The translations under genes and the position numbers were made by a program. Of a DNA stretch of 64,000 nt, positions 12,801-27,800 are shown in pieces. How positions within the stretch are numbered: position 1 is the stretch's first letter; every line of letters begins with the position of its first letter. This stretch comes from Phoronis australis (taxonomy: Eukaryota > Phoronida > Phoronidae), in assembly GCA_002633005.1 (NCBI GenBank), contig NMRA01000359.1, positions 275,438 through 339,437 of the forward strand. The letters are read 5' to 3'. The notes under the pieces are model-generated. The model did no database searches, was not told the DNA's origin, and saw nothing but the letters and a program-made list of their open reading frames with translations.

Positions 12801-15800
12801 ACAATTCTGACAATGAATTTGGCTTCCGCCCAGCCATCATGATCAGGATCATTTTGTTCGAAAACTTTTGGCTTGTACTGTATACCTGATTTGACGATTG
12901 GCACTTGGCTGAGACATCGCAACAGCGGACCAGCTGGGAGACGACGGCATACAACTTGCCCAGCTCGGCATACTGGTACTTGATTGGCGGTCCTGGACCC
13001 TCGTCAAGTGCCACCAACATGAAGGTGGCTGGCACACTCAGCTTCAACAGTTGTTGTTTCTGCAGGCAACACAACAACGCAATGACATGTGAACATAGAC
13101 AATGTGGCTACAGTGCACCACTGAACTGTTGACTTAAAGGGGAAAGCACCGTCCTGCTTTTGATGTTACCGTAAAAATACAGATCCCTGGTTGTCCCAGG
13201 GGGACATTTTTCTCTGAGTCTGTTCCTCTGAGTTGTGCATTATCAGTGGAATAAAAGAAAGTCGACATCAATGGTCCAACAAAAGGGCACCGTCGTGCTT
13301 CTTACTTCACTTCCATTGAACAAACACAATGATCAACACAGACGGTGTTCAATAGGGAGTAGGACATTGTGTTTGGTCAATGGAAGACAACTGACCATCC
13401 ACGCCACATTCTATTGTTCAACGAATAATACATGTCAGCCAGGGGAACAGCAATTAACACCAAACCATACATTTCAAAGATAACTAAGCATCTGTATTTT
13501 CACCAAATGTTGTATCAATAAGGTTGTGTTTAACTTTAAAACACGAGCAAGAATCAGCTGCAGTTTAACCTATTAATGACCACTCTTATTGTGGAAATCA
13601 GAGAAATGATACCGAGTGTATGTATCATGAACAAAGTCACAAAGTCACTGTGACAACCACATCGAATTTGGTTCCATGAATTAAAGAGGGGAGAATACAT
13701 TTTCCTACAGTGAACATTATGTTCTGAAAAACAAGGACATACAGTAAGTGAACCATATTCAAAGGTCACACAGTATTCAGCAATACAGCAAGCAGATTTT
13801 CAGCAGACACTATCTCCCGTTAATCCCAGGAAAACGAAACAAGCGGACGCACAACTCCTTTGACTGATGTCTAACACAAATAACATTAACTGACAAAACG
13901 GATCAGCCGAGTACTAGTATCCAATCTCTGCGTGCACTAACCTCGGCTACTCCTAGACTGGAGTACATGTGAAACAAATGGAAGTACTGAGTGAGATGTC
14001 GGCCATGTTCTGACACTTCCTTCTTCAGTAGGCTAAGTACTGCCACTAGTAGGTGATCACTTAATGTGGCGTTAGGGTCGGCTGAAGAGCCGGCTGGAAT
14101 GGACAGTGACAAATATAGGACTTATAAATAGGTCACTGAAGTTCATGCGGTGGCACCAGTAAAACAACGGTACTTCCTGAAAAATAAATGGAAACCCCTA
14201 TGTTGGCAAACAACATTCGGTTCCATTCAGAGACATCACTTCTTGGTTAGCACCATCTGGGCTCCGTTTTAACAAGTCACATGGCTGGTCTTGGCTTCAA
14301 CGGATGTATGTAGAAGTGTTTAAACAATGAATCCATTAAAATTTGCTTCACGACAACATAGGGTTTGTTGATGCTTGACACTAGGCTGCACAAACTGGGA
14401 TGACATCGTGTGGTGTGTAAAGGAATAACACTTTGTCAACTCTTTCCAAACCCAGAACTCACTCCTCATCTCAACAAATAACATTTTGAGAACAGTGTTA
14501 AGTGGTCCAAATCAACAGCGATGCCACGATTTGCTGACCAATATGACAAATGATGCCAGAGTAGTTCGATTATCTCAAAATCATCACCTTTGTGAACTTA
14601 AAACAGCCTGACGCTATACATTTCAAGAGCAACCGTGCTAAGAGCTGAAATTTTATCGTTGTAAAGTTGTAATGTAAACCGTATTATGAGGCCTACATGC
14701 ACTAAATTTCTGATTTCCTTTGACGTAATGTTGCTTTAAGACTCGGTAATGGTCTGATATAATGTGCCGCATTTTGAGAACCAGTTTTCTCCTCTAAATA
14801 ACGGGCATCAAACTGGTTCTCAAAATGCGGGCATGTTATACCAGACTATTGCCTTAAGACTACAACAGCTCATCACTCAACCAGTCAATGCAAACATCAA
14901 TATTGGATATAAACTCCAAGGCTTTACTACAAACTCCTCAAACTGACCATAGAGACCTTCCACCAGTGGAGGAGGGCAGGGTCCATCCTGCAGAGCAAAG
15001 TGAGCCAGGAACACAATGATCTTCACAAACGCACTGCGCACCTGGAATACCAACAGTACACCACTTCGTTATAACCTCCGTTTTCTTCCATTCTTAGCAA
15101 GTGCATGGAACAGGAAAGGTTAATAAATTAAAAGGAACTGAGTAACAACAGAACTATTAGTTAAATAAACCACTCTGTACTGTTTCACAGTGCCATCACA
15201 TTTTAAAAATTTTACGCTTATTCCATGTTTAGTAACCCGTGCTGTTTTATTAAAACCAATAACTATAACAGAGCAGAACTTTTTGCGACTACGCATTGGC
15301 TGAGTTGCTCCCAAATTTTGCCAACAATATCAATGCCAAAGCACACACGTGCATCGAAGCAAAATGCACATTCTTGGATAGAAACATCCTCCATAGAGTG
15401 ACTCTACAGGCTTTTATTTATAACTACATCGCAAACGTACATTTCAAAATTCCTTATTGTCGTTTGTTCAACTAATATTATTGGCAAAAGTATCCAATTG
15501 TGGATTATGATTTCCTGTTTTAGTTACAGATAAAACGACTCATTGACCTGTGCGCGCATCTCATGTAACCTCGAAGTGAACATTATGGGCGGATGGGGGT
15601 GCAAATTTGTGGACCTAAATTTCAGATCTCTCACATCTCTCAGCGTCATCACTGCCCCTAGAATCTTTTATCGTCTTTAGGATGAAAAATCATTGACTAA
15701 CCTCGAGCCAATTTGAATTTTTTCTATGCAACCGTGAATTAAAATGGCTCAAAAAGTCAACGGAGACCTTCCGTACACACCTCTGAACTTGGGCACTCCA

Positions 15801-18800
15801 ATAGATACTCGGCAAATCGACTGAAATGAGCAAACAGCACATTCTCGGCAAACCAACGCCTGACGTTCTGGCTGGTTCTCAGGTGGCTACACAAGGCATC
15901 GTACCACTCACTGGCTGGTCCCCTGCAACATATAGCCTACTGGCTTAGAGCAGTGATTCTTGCGCATGTATTGCTTGACGTCACACAATCCAGAAAATGT
16001 GAATCCTTTGGTAGTTTATTCTATTTCTACAAGACGGTTGCTATCTTTTCATTTACTGGGAAACTAGCATTAACAGGAGTTTAACGTCGGATTTTGAAGA
16101 CTCACTCAAAATTAAGGATAAGAGAAAACACATCACAAACCTCAAACTAGAAAGAATCAGGTTTGTGATGGACGTACTGTTAGTGAATTACGCAATCAAT
16201 GAATTCCACGCATTCCGTGGTCTCAGTGTAGATGGAACGGAAGCTCTTCGGAATGCAAAAAATAAATTAAACTCCAGAGCTGTCACTAAAAGTCTTTAAA
16301 AACTGTGTTATGTCATGTCACGAAACAGATAAATCTTTTCAGCTTCCTATAAACTGCTTTACATTTTGATTCTACAGTAACAACTACACAGACTGAGTCG
16401 ACCTTGTTTTAATAATTTATGAACATACCGTAAGTTCTTCTTAGTGTGGAAGCCAACACTAAACAAGAACTTGGAGGCCAGCTGAATGCTGATCATGGCT
16501 AACTCTTCAGCTTCTGGAGGCTGGAAAGAACGATGTCACGGAATAAGCAGATGAGTGAAATTGCACACTATTAATCATCAGCAAAATATTTCGAGTGAGC
16601 TATAGTTTGCATGCATATCAGATAAAATTCGAATTTCAAAAGTAAACACGATTTTAACTTCTATCAGTACAATACAATGGACTAGAAATGGAGATCCATC
16701 CAAAGTGCTGGATTGAAATCCTGCCTTATGAGTTAGTCCCAACCTTTCTGATTAGAGTTATATTTCAAATGAAACTCAGCCTTGTAACTAACAAGATTAA
16801 AAAGGAAGACCCAAAAACCTGTTTTTTCAAAATAATCAGCATCGTTTCACTCAATTTTAATTTTAACCCATAATCTTAATCTCTCATAACAAAAAAGGGC
16901 AAAAATCCAGGAAACAAAATTCGACGGACACGAAACGTCCTTTAATGTTTACATGTCTTGTATTAACATTGGCAATAGTCTGATGTAACGTACCCGTACT
17001 TCGAGAACCAGTTTGGTGCCCGTTATTCAGTGGAAAAACTGGTTATCAAAATTCGAACACGTCATATCACACCATTACCTTCACATTAGAAAACATCCAA
17101 ACAAGTAGTAGACTCACGACTTTGTCTGTTCCTGGCATCTGACTGACGTAGGGGCCGTTACACAGGAGCAGCTTCCTCATAAACTGGAAGTATTCCACAC
17201 TGTACTGGTTCTTGTTGTGCATGAACTGTATATTGAGCTTACGGACACACCGCTCAATGGCAGCGGGCATCTTGACCTTGGTCGGCTTGGGGTCACCTGG
17301 CAAAGACAAACATGTACCTAGTACGGAAACCTTTAACCAGTCATTAGGCTCATCCAGTTGTTTGCTAACTCCACTTTCTGCAGTCCCCTTAGAGAGATAG
17401 CTAGTTCATTGCAGATAGTTTCCCCAGCCTTGGCAAGAACTTTAATATTTAAACACTGCTGCCTGCAACAATGCAGATTAAGTGGTTTGTTTAAGAGCAC
17501 ATTGACAATTGCAGATTGAAAGTCCGCCACTCACCATTGAACCACACAGACGCCACTGCTAAGCATGTCATTATGGCCACAAGAATGAATCTTTGTTTCA
17601 AAAAGAAGCGAAAAACGAGATATTGAATGTGTAAAACAATACAAACTAATGCCTTTAGTAACCTATAGCTATCCTGTGGGTTGTGTTTTGTAGATGCAAG
17701 AAGTTTGCGAACAAAGGCAGTGTGGTCATGTGCTTCGTTTGCAATGCATGGCGATATCTCACCGAGTCTCGCTTGATTTTGTAACTTCGCGATATTCTGG
17801 CGTCTACAGAATGTCATCAAAGTGAATGGCAAAACAAGGACTGCAGACCCAAACCGAACGAACACAATACAAAAACTCATGCAAAGCATATAAGCTATCA
17901 AATCTATTGTTGCGTGTTTGAAGGACCATGCATCATCCTTTAGGGAAATAACTCATGTTATGCCTTTAACATTTCATCAAGTTGAGGGGAAATTTTGATT
18001 AATTTGATTCATATCAGGTATGGATAAACTCATCTAGCAGACAAGTGTACTGTCTTTGGTCAACAAATTTAAACAATGCCCGCAACAACCCAGTGTTGCT
18101 CAGTCCCACATGCTGTTTTCGGATACACCTCTTTTAAAGTTCGCCCATTTTCCAGCAAAAACTATTGCCAAAAATGCCACTTTCCTTTCACAGCTTGTTG
18201 TGAAAGCCTACAGTTCTTCACAACATTGCAAGAAGATGACAACGAATTAACAGTGCAGAGCTTGAAAACAATTAATGTATTAAACAAGAGCACTTGTCTG
18301 CTTACCTATGGTCAAGTCGGCCAACTCCTTAGAGATATCGTTGTCAGGAACTGGTTCGTCCTGGCGTTCATAAAACAATATATAAGCATTCCACCACCTT
18401 TTCTGCCGACGGTAGGCCATCCTGCAAGAGTTCATCAAACGTTTTAAAACGTCTGTCTGAATAATCCAAAACAATTAAAAAAGAGTTTGTCTGCACAAAT
18501 AACTTATTGCCAAGAATTTGACGGACGGCTTAACTGACCAATCAGAATGCAACTTTCTTGACACACCTTCGTCTGCATTTCCATGCCGCCATTTTACACT
18601 ACATACAACACATTGTCGGTGACTTTTCACAAGGGGGCGGAGCTTGTGATTGGTCAATTGACATGACTTGTCGGTCTTTTCTTTATCACTGACAGTAAAA
18701 CTATACAGCGTCAGTGGCATTGTAGGGCATGTATTTTCACATCACAAGTTAGAAGAGCTTATTCAACGATGACCTTATTGAGCCTATCCATCTCTTACCT

Positions 18801-21800
18801 CTTCAACATGTGGTCAAACACCTCTCCGAGGTACTCGCCACCAAAGCACTGATTCTTCATCTCTTCATCATCGTCCATCTTACACTCGGTCACTTCACCG
18901 TCATCAAACTTGTACCACCGCGCCACCTGGTTTGGTGGCCTGAAAATACCAATGACACAAGGTTACTTCAAGCAGACATAGTTGAAGGAGACCTGTTTAA
19001 AACACTGAAGAAAGTAACAACCGCCCTTCACAATATTACCTAGATTGATATATGAACTCTTCAACTAGAGAATTAAGAGCTTTCAGTCGTAGAGGATTCA
19101 GAAAATATAAACAGCAGTGGTCAGACTATTAGTTGCCAAGACTAAATAAAATACGGTTTGAAAAACAGATAAAGCCTTCACACTACGCTAAAAAAGTATA
19201 TAATAATTAGTCATTGTCACTTTCTCCATGAAAGCTGCTTACATTCTAATTTAAGATCATTGTGAAATAAATAATCAATTTACAGCCAGCCGCAAGAGCA
19301 AATGTCCCCACAGCATTCTTGTGAAATGCGAACTCATTAAGTCACTCAGACGTGGTCTGGTATTGATCACCTAATGAAGAATATCACAGCAACGAGTACC
19401 CACCTGTGCAGAATGTAGGAGTAATAGTGACCACCACTGGCCTGGCCACTGTGGACGACCACGCCCACCAGTTTGTACTTTGTACTTTGACCTTTGACCA
19501 CCTCCTCTTCATCATCAGAGATCACCTCACCTGGAAATAATGACACAAACGCATGCAACTCTTGTCACATGACAACCAACACAGTGTGCACCACCAGAAA
19601 AAAAAATAGTTGCATTACTCTACAACAAAGAATCACCAGCATCCACCCAAGTCGACTGAGTAAATTTTAATTTTGTGTCAATACAAGTCACAAGTTTATT
19701 TAACGGAAAAATAACATAATTAATAAAATTAATTTAAAATTTAAGACAGAGGCCTTGACACAAGTCGTGCCAATTTTGCCAATGATTTCTCATTGTAACT
19801 TAAACTACAATTCAACCAATCAACACAACACATTGACCACTTTGTTAATTCTGACAAGCGGTACCAATACATGAACGTCACTGTTTACCTTCAATTTTAG
19901 CGAGACCTTGAACAGTAAAGGGCTCCATGTCCATTTCTCTTGGAAACTCAAAATAGTCATTAAACTTTATTGCACATTCTCTGAAATAGCAACAAAACAT
20001 GATCATGAGTTGAAGGACAAAATGAAATGACAGAATGTCTGCAATACATCGATTTAAAAACTAGGAAATTTTTTTTTGCTTTTTCCCAGAAATTTTGCAT
20101 GTAGTCATCAGGATTAGTCGTGTTCAGCAGGACATTAACTGCTTTTTACTTACATTTTAATGTGTTATATCTATTTCGAGCTGATTCTGTTCCACAACTT
20201 ACAAGATATTAATTTTCCTTATTGACTCAATTCTGAACAATTGTACGCCTACCTCTCCCAGTCATAGTCGAATCTCTTCAGCTGCATGGCCAACATAGGA
20301 GGCAACTTCTTAATACAGAGACGTTTAACAGTGTCAACCTGTAGTAGACCATAACATTATAATGACACCCACAACATTATAATGACACCCACAACATTAT
20401 AATGACACCCACAACATTATAATGACACCCACAACATTATAATGACACCCACAACATTACGACACATACAACATTATAATGACACCCGCAACAATATTAT
20501 GGCACATTCTGACGATAAAGGAATTTGAAGCAACATGAAAACAATTTACTAGAAAAGACAAATCTGACCAGAAGTTGCAAATGTGATGAATGTACCTTTG
20601 TTGTCCCAACAAGTCAACAACTCACATTTAGTGCATACCACGAAGAGCATTTCAATGATTCTTGTCAAAGTGACTTTGGAATATATTTATTATAACTAAG
20701 ACAAAATAATTGCCTGTTGTTCTTCATTAAAGCCACACTCAGTGCCATCTGTACAGACCACTATATCTTAATTTACGCGACTGTAATCATCACGAATCAA
20801 GTGGAGTTCTTTGATCGCTTCTGAGGGGAAATACACCATCATAAGCTGCATNTCCACCTTTATATTTAGCTGGCTAAAACATGAAAATCGAATTTAAGTC
20901 CTTTTAATCTCGACAAATCGGTCTCACAATATTTTTCCCCGTGATAGGATTCTAGTTCAAGACCGTCAAAACCACCAGCGGTTCAAGAAAACGCTTCAGA
21001 GTTTACTGTTGGCCAATCCTAAAACTGCAAATTCGAAAGTGGCGCACATACGCACTGTCTGTGACTTAAAGTTCAACTTGGTAACCGACTGAAATAGAAT
21101 CCCATCATGGTAAGGAATATTACAAGACCAAAAGTATGAGAGAAAAAGCCCGATTCGGCTTTCGTTTTCTAAGCAGGGTGCAATGCAGCGTTAAATTGGT
21201 GATTAAGACTTGGCCTAATCGTAGCAGTCTAGAGTCTAACATCAAACGCTGACCTTTTTGTTACACTTTTCACAGAAGTAGGCGTTGGCCCCCTCCAAGA
21301 GGTCTCCCTTGACGTACTGTTCAAGAGACTCCCTCAAGTGTTGGTGATTACGAATGTCCACATTGAGTGTGGTGAAAGACTCTTCGCGCGAGTACCTGCA
21401 AATACCAAATGACGTGGCTTAGAACAATGGGGTAAATATGACCATAGTGAGTATTTGCAGCAACGTTGATAATCGGAAACAATTGAATTGCAATAAAAAT
21501 CCAATTATTTTTTGTCCAAATTTGAAGAATTTTTACAGTAATTATCACCCAGAAGGTGAAAAGAATAGTATTTGTGTTCTTGAGGAAAGAATTGTCAGCA
21601 TGTGTGTGGTGGTTAGCATGAAACTTCAAAAGTAATTTACTGGTCATGAAGGTTTGATAGCTGCAAGACATCAACATTAGTAGCACTGAGATATAAGATG
21701 ACGCCAGTGCCGTTATCCAATGCATTATTTTATGGAAATGGGCTTAAACAAATATTCAACAAGCAAATTCCAGGTATTCTTATCAAATAACGCTGCCCCA

Positions 21801-24800
21801 AGAAAATTCATAACGCACGCCAAGATATGCCCAAGATATGAACAAGACCAATGCGCAGCGGGTAATGAACACAATCTTGTAAAAAGTGGCTAAAAAGGCT
21901 GAATAGGATCACAGACACATACCTGTGTGGACAGTCTTTACAAATTTTTTGATCAGCGAATGAACCAGCAAGAGCCTTTGCCAGAACAGGTGGCTGCCCA
22001 AGAGCTTTTAGTGCCTCATCTAGACTGTCCACTAAACTGTTGAAGAACTCCAGCGCATCGTGTTGTTCTCTTAAGTTGACCGGCTCTCCCCATAACCTGG
22101 TGAAGATAGCAGTCATAAGGTAATACGTAAAAAGACTAAGATCAGTTTCATGAACATAGCCAGTTTTACAAAACCCTGAATAATTATCCAATGCAACGCA
22201 ACAGAAGCACGGCCCAATACTCGAGAATAACAATGCTTCTAATGCACTGCGCCTGCTTGGAGACGTGGCAGGTTCACCGCCATATCGGTTAACATAATCT
22301 CTTCCATTGACAGAATCTTTTCAACTCAGTGTTACCTAACCTGTATTTTTCAGATTAAAAGAAACAAACCGAGGTCCAAGTATTTAGTCTTAGCTGTCGT
22401 TTATCACAGAAATTCCCAAACATCTTCACCCTGCACATAACCAGGGCGACTTCAAATTCACAGTCTTCAAATCAGCATTCAGGGAGTAAAAAATGAGTCT
22501 CAACCGAGCCCTTCAACACATCAAGGATTCTATACCTTAGCAAGACAAATAGTTGTAACAGAATACAAAGTCTTGACCTTTCGTTACATCGATTCACATA
22601 AACACATCATGACTCACTTAAAATGTTTCCAAAAGCCCCTGGGCACAAAGTACTGCAGCTTACTACAAGCCAGATGGCCAAAGATGACCTGTACGTGCTT
22701 GAGTACACCCAAGTTGTAGTCCTTGCGCTCATCAGCCTTGCTCATCACAGGCTTCTCTTCATCCTTACGCTCATCTTCACCAGTGTCTATGTTGGTCTGT
22801 TGAAAGCAACAACTCCACTGTATGTTGATTGCACAACACCTTATTTTTCCATTACGCATAAATTATTGATGTTCATAAGAACAATATGAAGCGACTTCCC
22901 ATAAGAATCACATCACACAAAAGCCCGAGGCTACCCTGATTTCAGTACTTAATGACAGGTAGAAAGGTGTCACGAGACTACCTGAATGTTAGTAATAGTT
23001 TATAATCAAGATGCTTAAGTTTACGTATCACGTTAAGTCCACAAGCACAAAGCTCTTAAAAGAAAGTCCTTAATTAATTTTTGCTATATATTTAATTTCT
23101 ATATTGTGTTCTCCGCATATGTAAATAATTATGTATATATATATGTATATAATATTATATGTTCAACTGTCATGTGGACCTATGACCTTTGCGCTTCAAT
23201 ACAGTAAACTAAATCCCCATTATCTCACTCGCATCAACTTGAGAATATTGAGCCTCCTCATGAAAGCATGCCGTGATCAGGACATGTTCGTCAAACATAA
23301 ATACACAGGTGATTCAGTGAATAAACTGCAAACCTACACCCATCTCATACCTCATTATCGGCCTTCTCATCACCCAGCACTTCATCCTCTATGTCTTCTG
23401 CCACTCCCTCGGCGTGAAGAGAACCTTCACGGATTGACGGAATCATGAACAGCTGCAAGAACATTACTAGGCTTAGACACAAATAGCCGTAGAACCCAAG
23501 ATTACACCAGCATTGTTCAACATCTGCCTAGTTTTTGGAGAGTCACGTTGACTAGAGTAGACTGACAAAATGGCTGTAAATGAAATACTCTTGAGAAAGT
23601 AAACATTTCATAAACCTGAATAATGATTATATAATTTCAAAATCATGAGAAATGGTTTGGCGACACTAGTTCCCAGTTTAGGACAAACCTTCCAGAATAT
23701 CGCCCATCTGAAGTCATACGATAGAATAAAAACTCAAGTTTTCCACCTAAGGTATCGTTCATGTTGACGAACACCTCACCCACTCACCTGTTGAAGTACT
23801 GAGTTCATGTAGCAGGTGGCGCCAGCATTCTTCAAGCCAACAAAACCTTTGTACGGACGAGGGCCAACAGGGGGAAGGTACTCCCACTCCACCAGGGCTG
23901 GATCGTGACCTGGCAGAAAGGACGGGACTGAGTCAACACTGACACACAAAAGACTGGAAGTATCACGACGCGTAGCCTCCAAAGCATGTCAGGTTGATAA
24001 ATAACCGATACGACGTACTTGAAAAGTCTGCCAAATCATTGAACAAGTCTGAACATGCAAACTCAGTAGACGACGAAAACTTTGTGGGCGAAATTCTCGC
24101 ACTCAAGTCAAATATGCTGACACTGTGGTGACACAAACAGAAAAGACATCGAATGTCACTGGAGTCTTTTGTTGTTATACAGGCATTTTGAATCGAGTCG
24201 ATAGTTTAAACCTGAAACCCTATTGCAACTTGAAACATTGAACACATTGCTCTCAAGGTAAAGTCTTGGGTATTATCTATCATTCGTACTGATACAAAAT
24301 CAACGTTGGATTAGTCACATCGTCTCTAATGGGACAACTCTTTAAAGTTACCAGAGACAAAACAGGTGAGTGTAAAAAACACTGAATAACAACAGCCCAC
24401 TGGAAAGTCATGCACAACTAAATAATTCTAATCGTTACAGTACTGTCAGTTTCGAGGTCATCTTAAGATTACTTTTATAATTAACCATAACTGACGTCGC
24501 ATAGTCTCAATTCCAAATGGCCACCAGACTTACCCGAGTAATACATCTCGGTCAACATGTCGGCGACTACCTTCAAGTTGGCTACACAGCCCGTACAGAA
24601 GGCTGCCAGGAGATCGTAGGCAGCGATGATGGTCGGAGGAGACGAGCACACGGGCACCGCATTGTCAGCGGGTAGCTCACCGTTGAGCTTTTTGGAGTGC
24701 AGCACCATTCTGGACGCAGGGAATATGAAGTCCTCTATGAGTTCCTAAGAAATACAGAACATCTCGCATTATGCCCGTGTAGTTTTTATAAAACACAGTA

Positions 24801-27800
24801 TTATATATATATAATTATGTAAATCTTAAACCAGCCTGGAAATGTAGATCGCAAACATCTGGCCAATAGGTGCAGTGCAGATCAGATTTAAAAATCTTAA
24901 GTGAAAAGTTCCAGGTGATCAGTGCAATGGACTCACATGCTCGGCCGGTGCACATCTGGTACAATGTGTATCAGACCGGCTAAATTATTTTTTTAAAATT
25001 ACTTTTATGCCTCACAAATCTTGAGAAAAGGCATTGGCAAATAAAAAATACATTTGCCGGAAAGTACTCTCAGACATTAAAGCCAACAGCACAATGAGAC
25101 CTAACCTAAAGCCAATAGCAGACAGAGAGGTACCTTGATGAGATTTGCTCCTCCACTTTCAGCACCCAGGTGGAATTTCTTCTCCGTTGTTTGGAAGGCC
25201 AGCAACTCTCTGGTCAGTCCCAAGTGTCCCTCCAGGAGTGCGTCGTCAGGGGCAGTCCCAGGAGCCTGCACTACGTCGTCCTGGCAACAAAATTGAGAAT
25301 AATTACTAAAATAAAACAGGCATACAGCTGAAAAGATTGTTTAGTGCTGCTGTTCAGGGTAAGACTTATATGATTAATTCATGAGCAATAACGCGTTTTT
25401 AGAACTTAATCATAAAAAATCTGGACATGAAAACTTGACAGTCTGGACACTTACACCTCAACACCTGGAACAAACCTTTGTTCCAGGTGAATTCAAAGTT
25501 TTAGTGGACAGTTTAGGTCAATGTAGCTTAGGTTGTGGATGTCAAAGCAGTAACGCTGTCGCAACTTACGCGTATCCTCTTGAGCCACGTGATTTCGTTG
25601 TTGAGCAGAACTTCAGAGTTGGCAAGCGGTGCCTTGGTGACATGAGCATAGTTTAATAACCTGCAACGAATAATGAACTTCTTTGTTATCCAAAAAATTA
25701 AACCACAAAGCGTTTTTAAAACAAATATAACAGCTCAGAGAGAATCCATCTATTGAAAATCTGGAAGGCAGCGTAAATAAAACTGAATCAAAGAAATGAC
25801 TTGGAAGATAACACCACCTCAAGGGTAAAGCTCAACTCTCCCTAACAGCTAAACATCAACCAGAGCACAAGACAGAGCTGTTAGTCTACTAGCTCATCGT
25901 ACATACAAGGCAGAATACGTGATGAGGTATTTATCTCAACCAAGAGCATAGGATAGATACAAAAACAGATTCATGCACCATGTCGATCACAAATGTTTTG
26001 ATTCTGCCTTATGTTCAAGATGTGTATACAGCGCGTTTATGTAAAACTGTAGCTATGTCACTGCTATCCTTAGAGTACAACTCACCTGCAGAGTAACGTG
26101 AAGTAATCATGTGACTGCTTTGCATTTTCCTTAGCTGTGTTCTGGAAGGGAAAAATTGCATGTAAACTACAATTCCAACTGACTAATCCGTGCTCATCAA
26201 CCTTCGTTTGAAAATACATCGAGATGCGTTGCAAATTTATTGTCTGGACCCCATGGCAATGAGCTCAATGTGAAAAGTGGTTTGTTTATACTCTACCCAG
26301 TTTTAAAGAACAGAGGTCATAAGGTAAAAAATGATGTCATGTCAATGAATCGTAAATGATTTTATTAGAAATGTCATAACTGATTTCTAGAGAAATCAAC
26401 AGGGTTCTACAATGCTTTCTTGATTCATATTTTAACAGCTTTGGTTCATTCCTTGGAAACCAAATTACAGAACCAAACATTGAAACCGTTGGAAATATAA
26501 TAGTGAAGCCAATACACCGACTCCTCTGCTAGAAAGTATATTAGCTTATCAATGTATTTGTCAATATCTAATCCATATGTTTTAAAGACAGTGAACACTA
26601 TGTAGCAACTTTAATACAGATTCTTTTCCGTCACAAAACCAACCTATTTTCCTGCAACTTATATTCAAACTGCTCTCCTCAAGTCCACAAATCATTATCT
26701 AAGCAACACTAAAGCCAAGACTATTTTAAAATCAGGTAAGCGATTCAAATCAAAAGTTACGAATTGGCGGGTACATGGGGACTTTAAAATGTCAACTGGG
26801 CTTTACATATTACAAGGATATCATTCCTGATACATGTAGATAATGTTTCAGCAAACTGCTTTGTGTATTGCCTTACCGATAGAACCGTGAAAAGCAGAGT
26901 AATGAAAAATATTAATGGTCTGTGTCCTGATGAACACTTGGTGGCCATCATGAAGAACTGGTCTGCAGCTGACAGTCTCACTGGTCTACAAGGTGAAAAG
27001 AAGCTTAAGTTAAACACAAGTTAAGATGAAATGGCAGGTTTGAGGTATTGTCTGGACATCTCAAAAATGCGGATATGAGCTGGTCAAAACATATGATCTG
27101 GCACGTAGAGTTTCAAGAAGAAAAGTTTTTGGTGAACATCAAATATACTCTGGCAAAAATATGACAATAACATTTTACTACCTGGCGAACACTTTATCAA
27201 CTGTTGCAACTCTGGACTTCGTCAAAATGGTCGTAAGCACAATAGTGCAAACACAATATTATATTCTTTCAGAGGATTGAAAATGTCACAACTGGTAAGA
27301 AGCTCTACTTTCATATTCATACTTTACAACAAGCCACATATAATCAATCATCTTAGCTAAGAGCAGACTGACGAGCCTTGCTAAAACAGGCCCATGACGT
27401 CATTGTGGTAGTTGTGTTTACGACAAAATGTACTGTCGGGTCAGACCATCACTCTCGGTATTGTTCACACGTTCTGTACTAACCTGCTCCGGCAGAGCAA
27501 CAGCTGGTCAATGATGAAGCAATGCCAAGCCTTATCCTTGTTCAGGGCCTCCAGGGCGGCTGGACACAAGGCCAGACAGACGGTCAGCACCTCCATGGCC
27601 TCCCGGCTCAGGAAAATGTCCTCCATGTCTGGCTGTTTGTCCGGGTTGGTCGGTTTCTCATGTGCCTTGTGGATGTCTTCGTTGGAGGCACAGGCCAGAT
27701 GGAGACATCCACTAGAGGCTGACCAAGCTATCTTCTGAATGGCCTTCACAGTAGTTAGGTCAGGCACTGTGCTGGTGGCCTGGGCAGAAAATGAAACACG

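Noticed and set aside
12628-13077. 149-codon minus-strand ORF as a gene
   Set aside because: It overlaps USP9X exon 48 and continues through its donor into intron 48 without similarity.
17491-17901. 136-codon minus-strand ORF
   Set aside because: It lies in USP9X intron 42; no motif, no splice context, and composition typical of chance ORFs.
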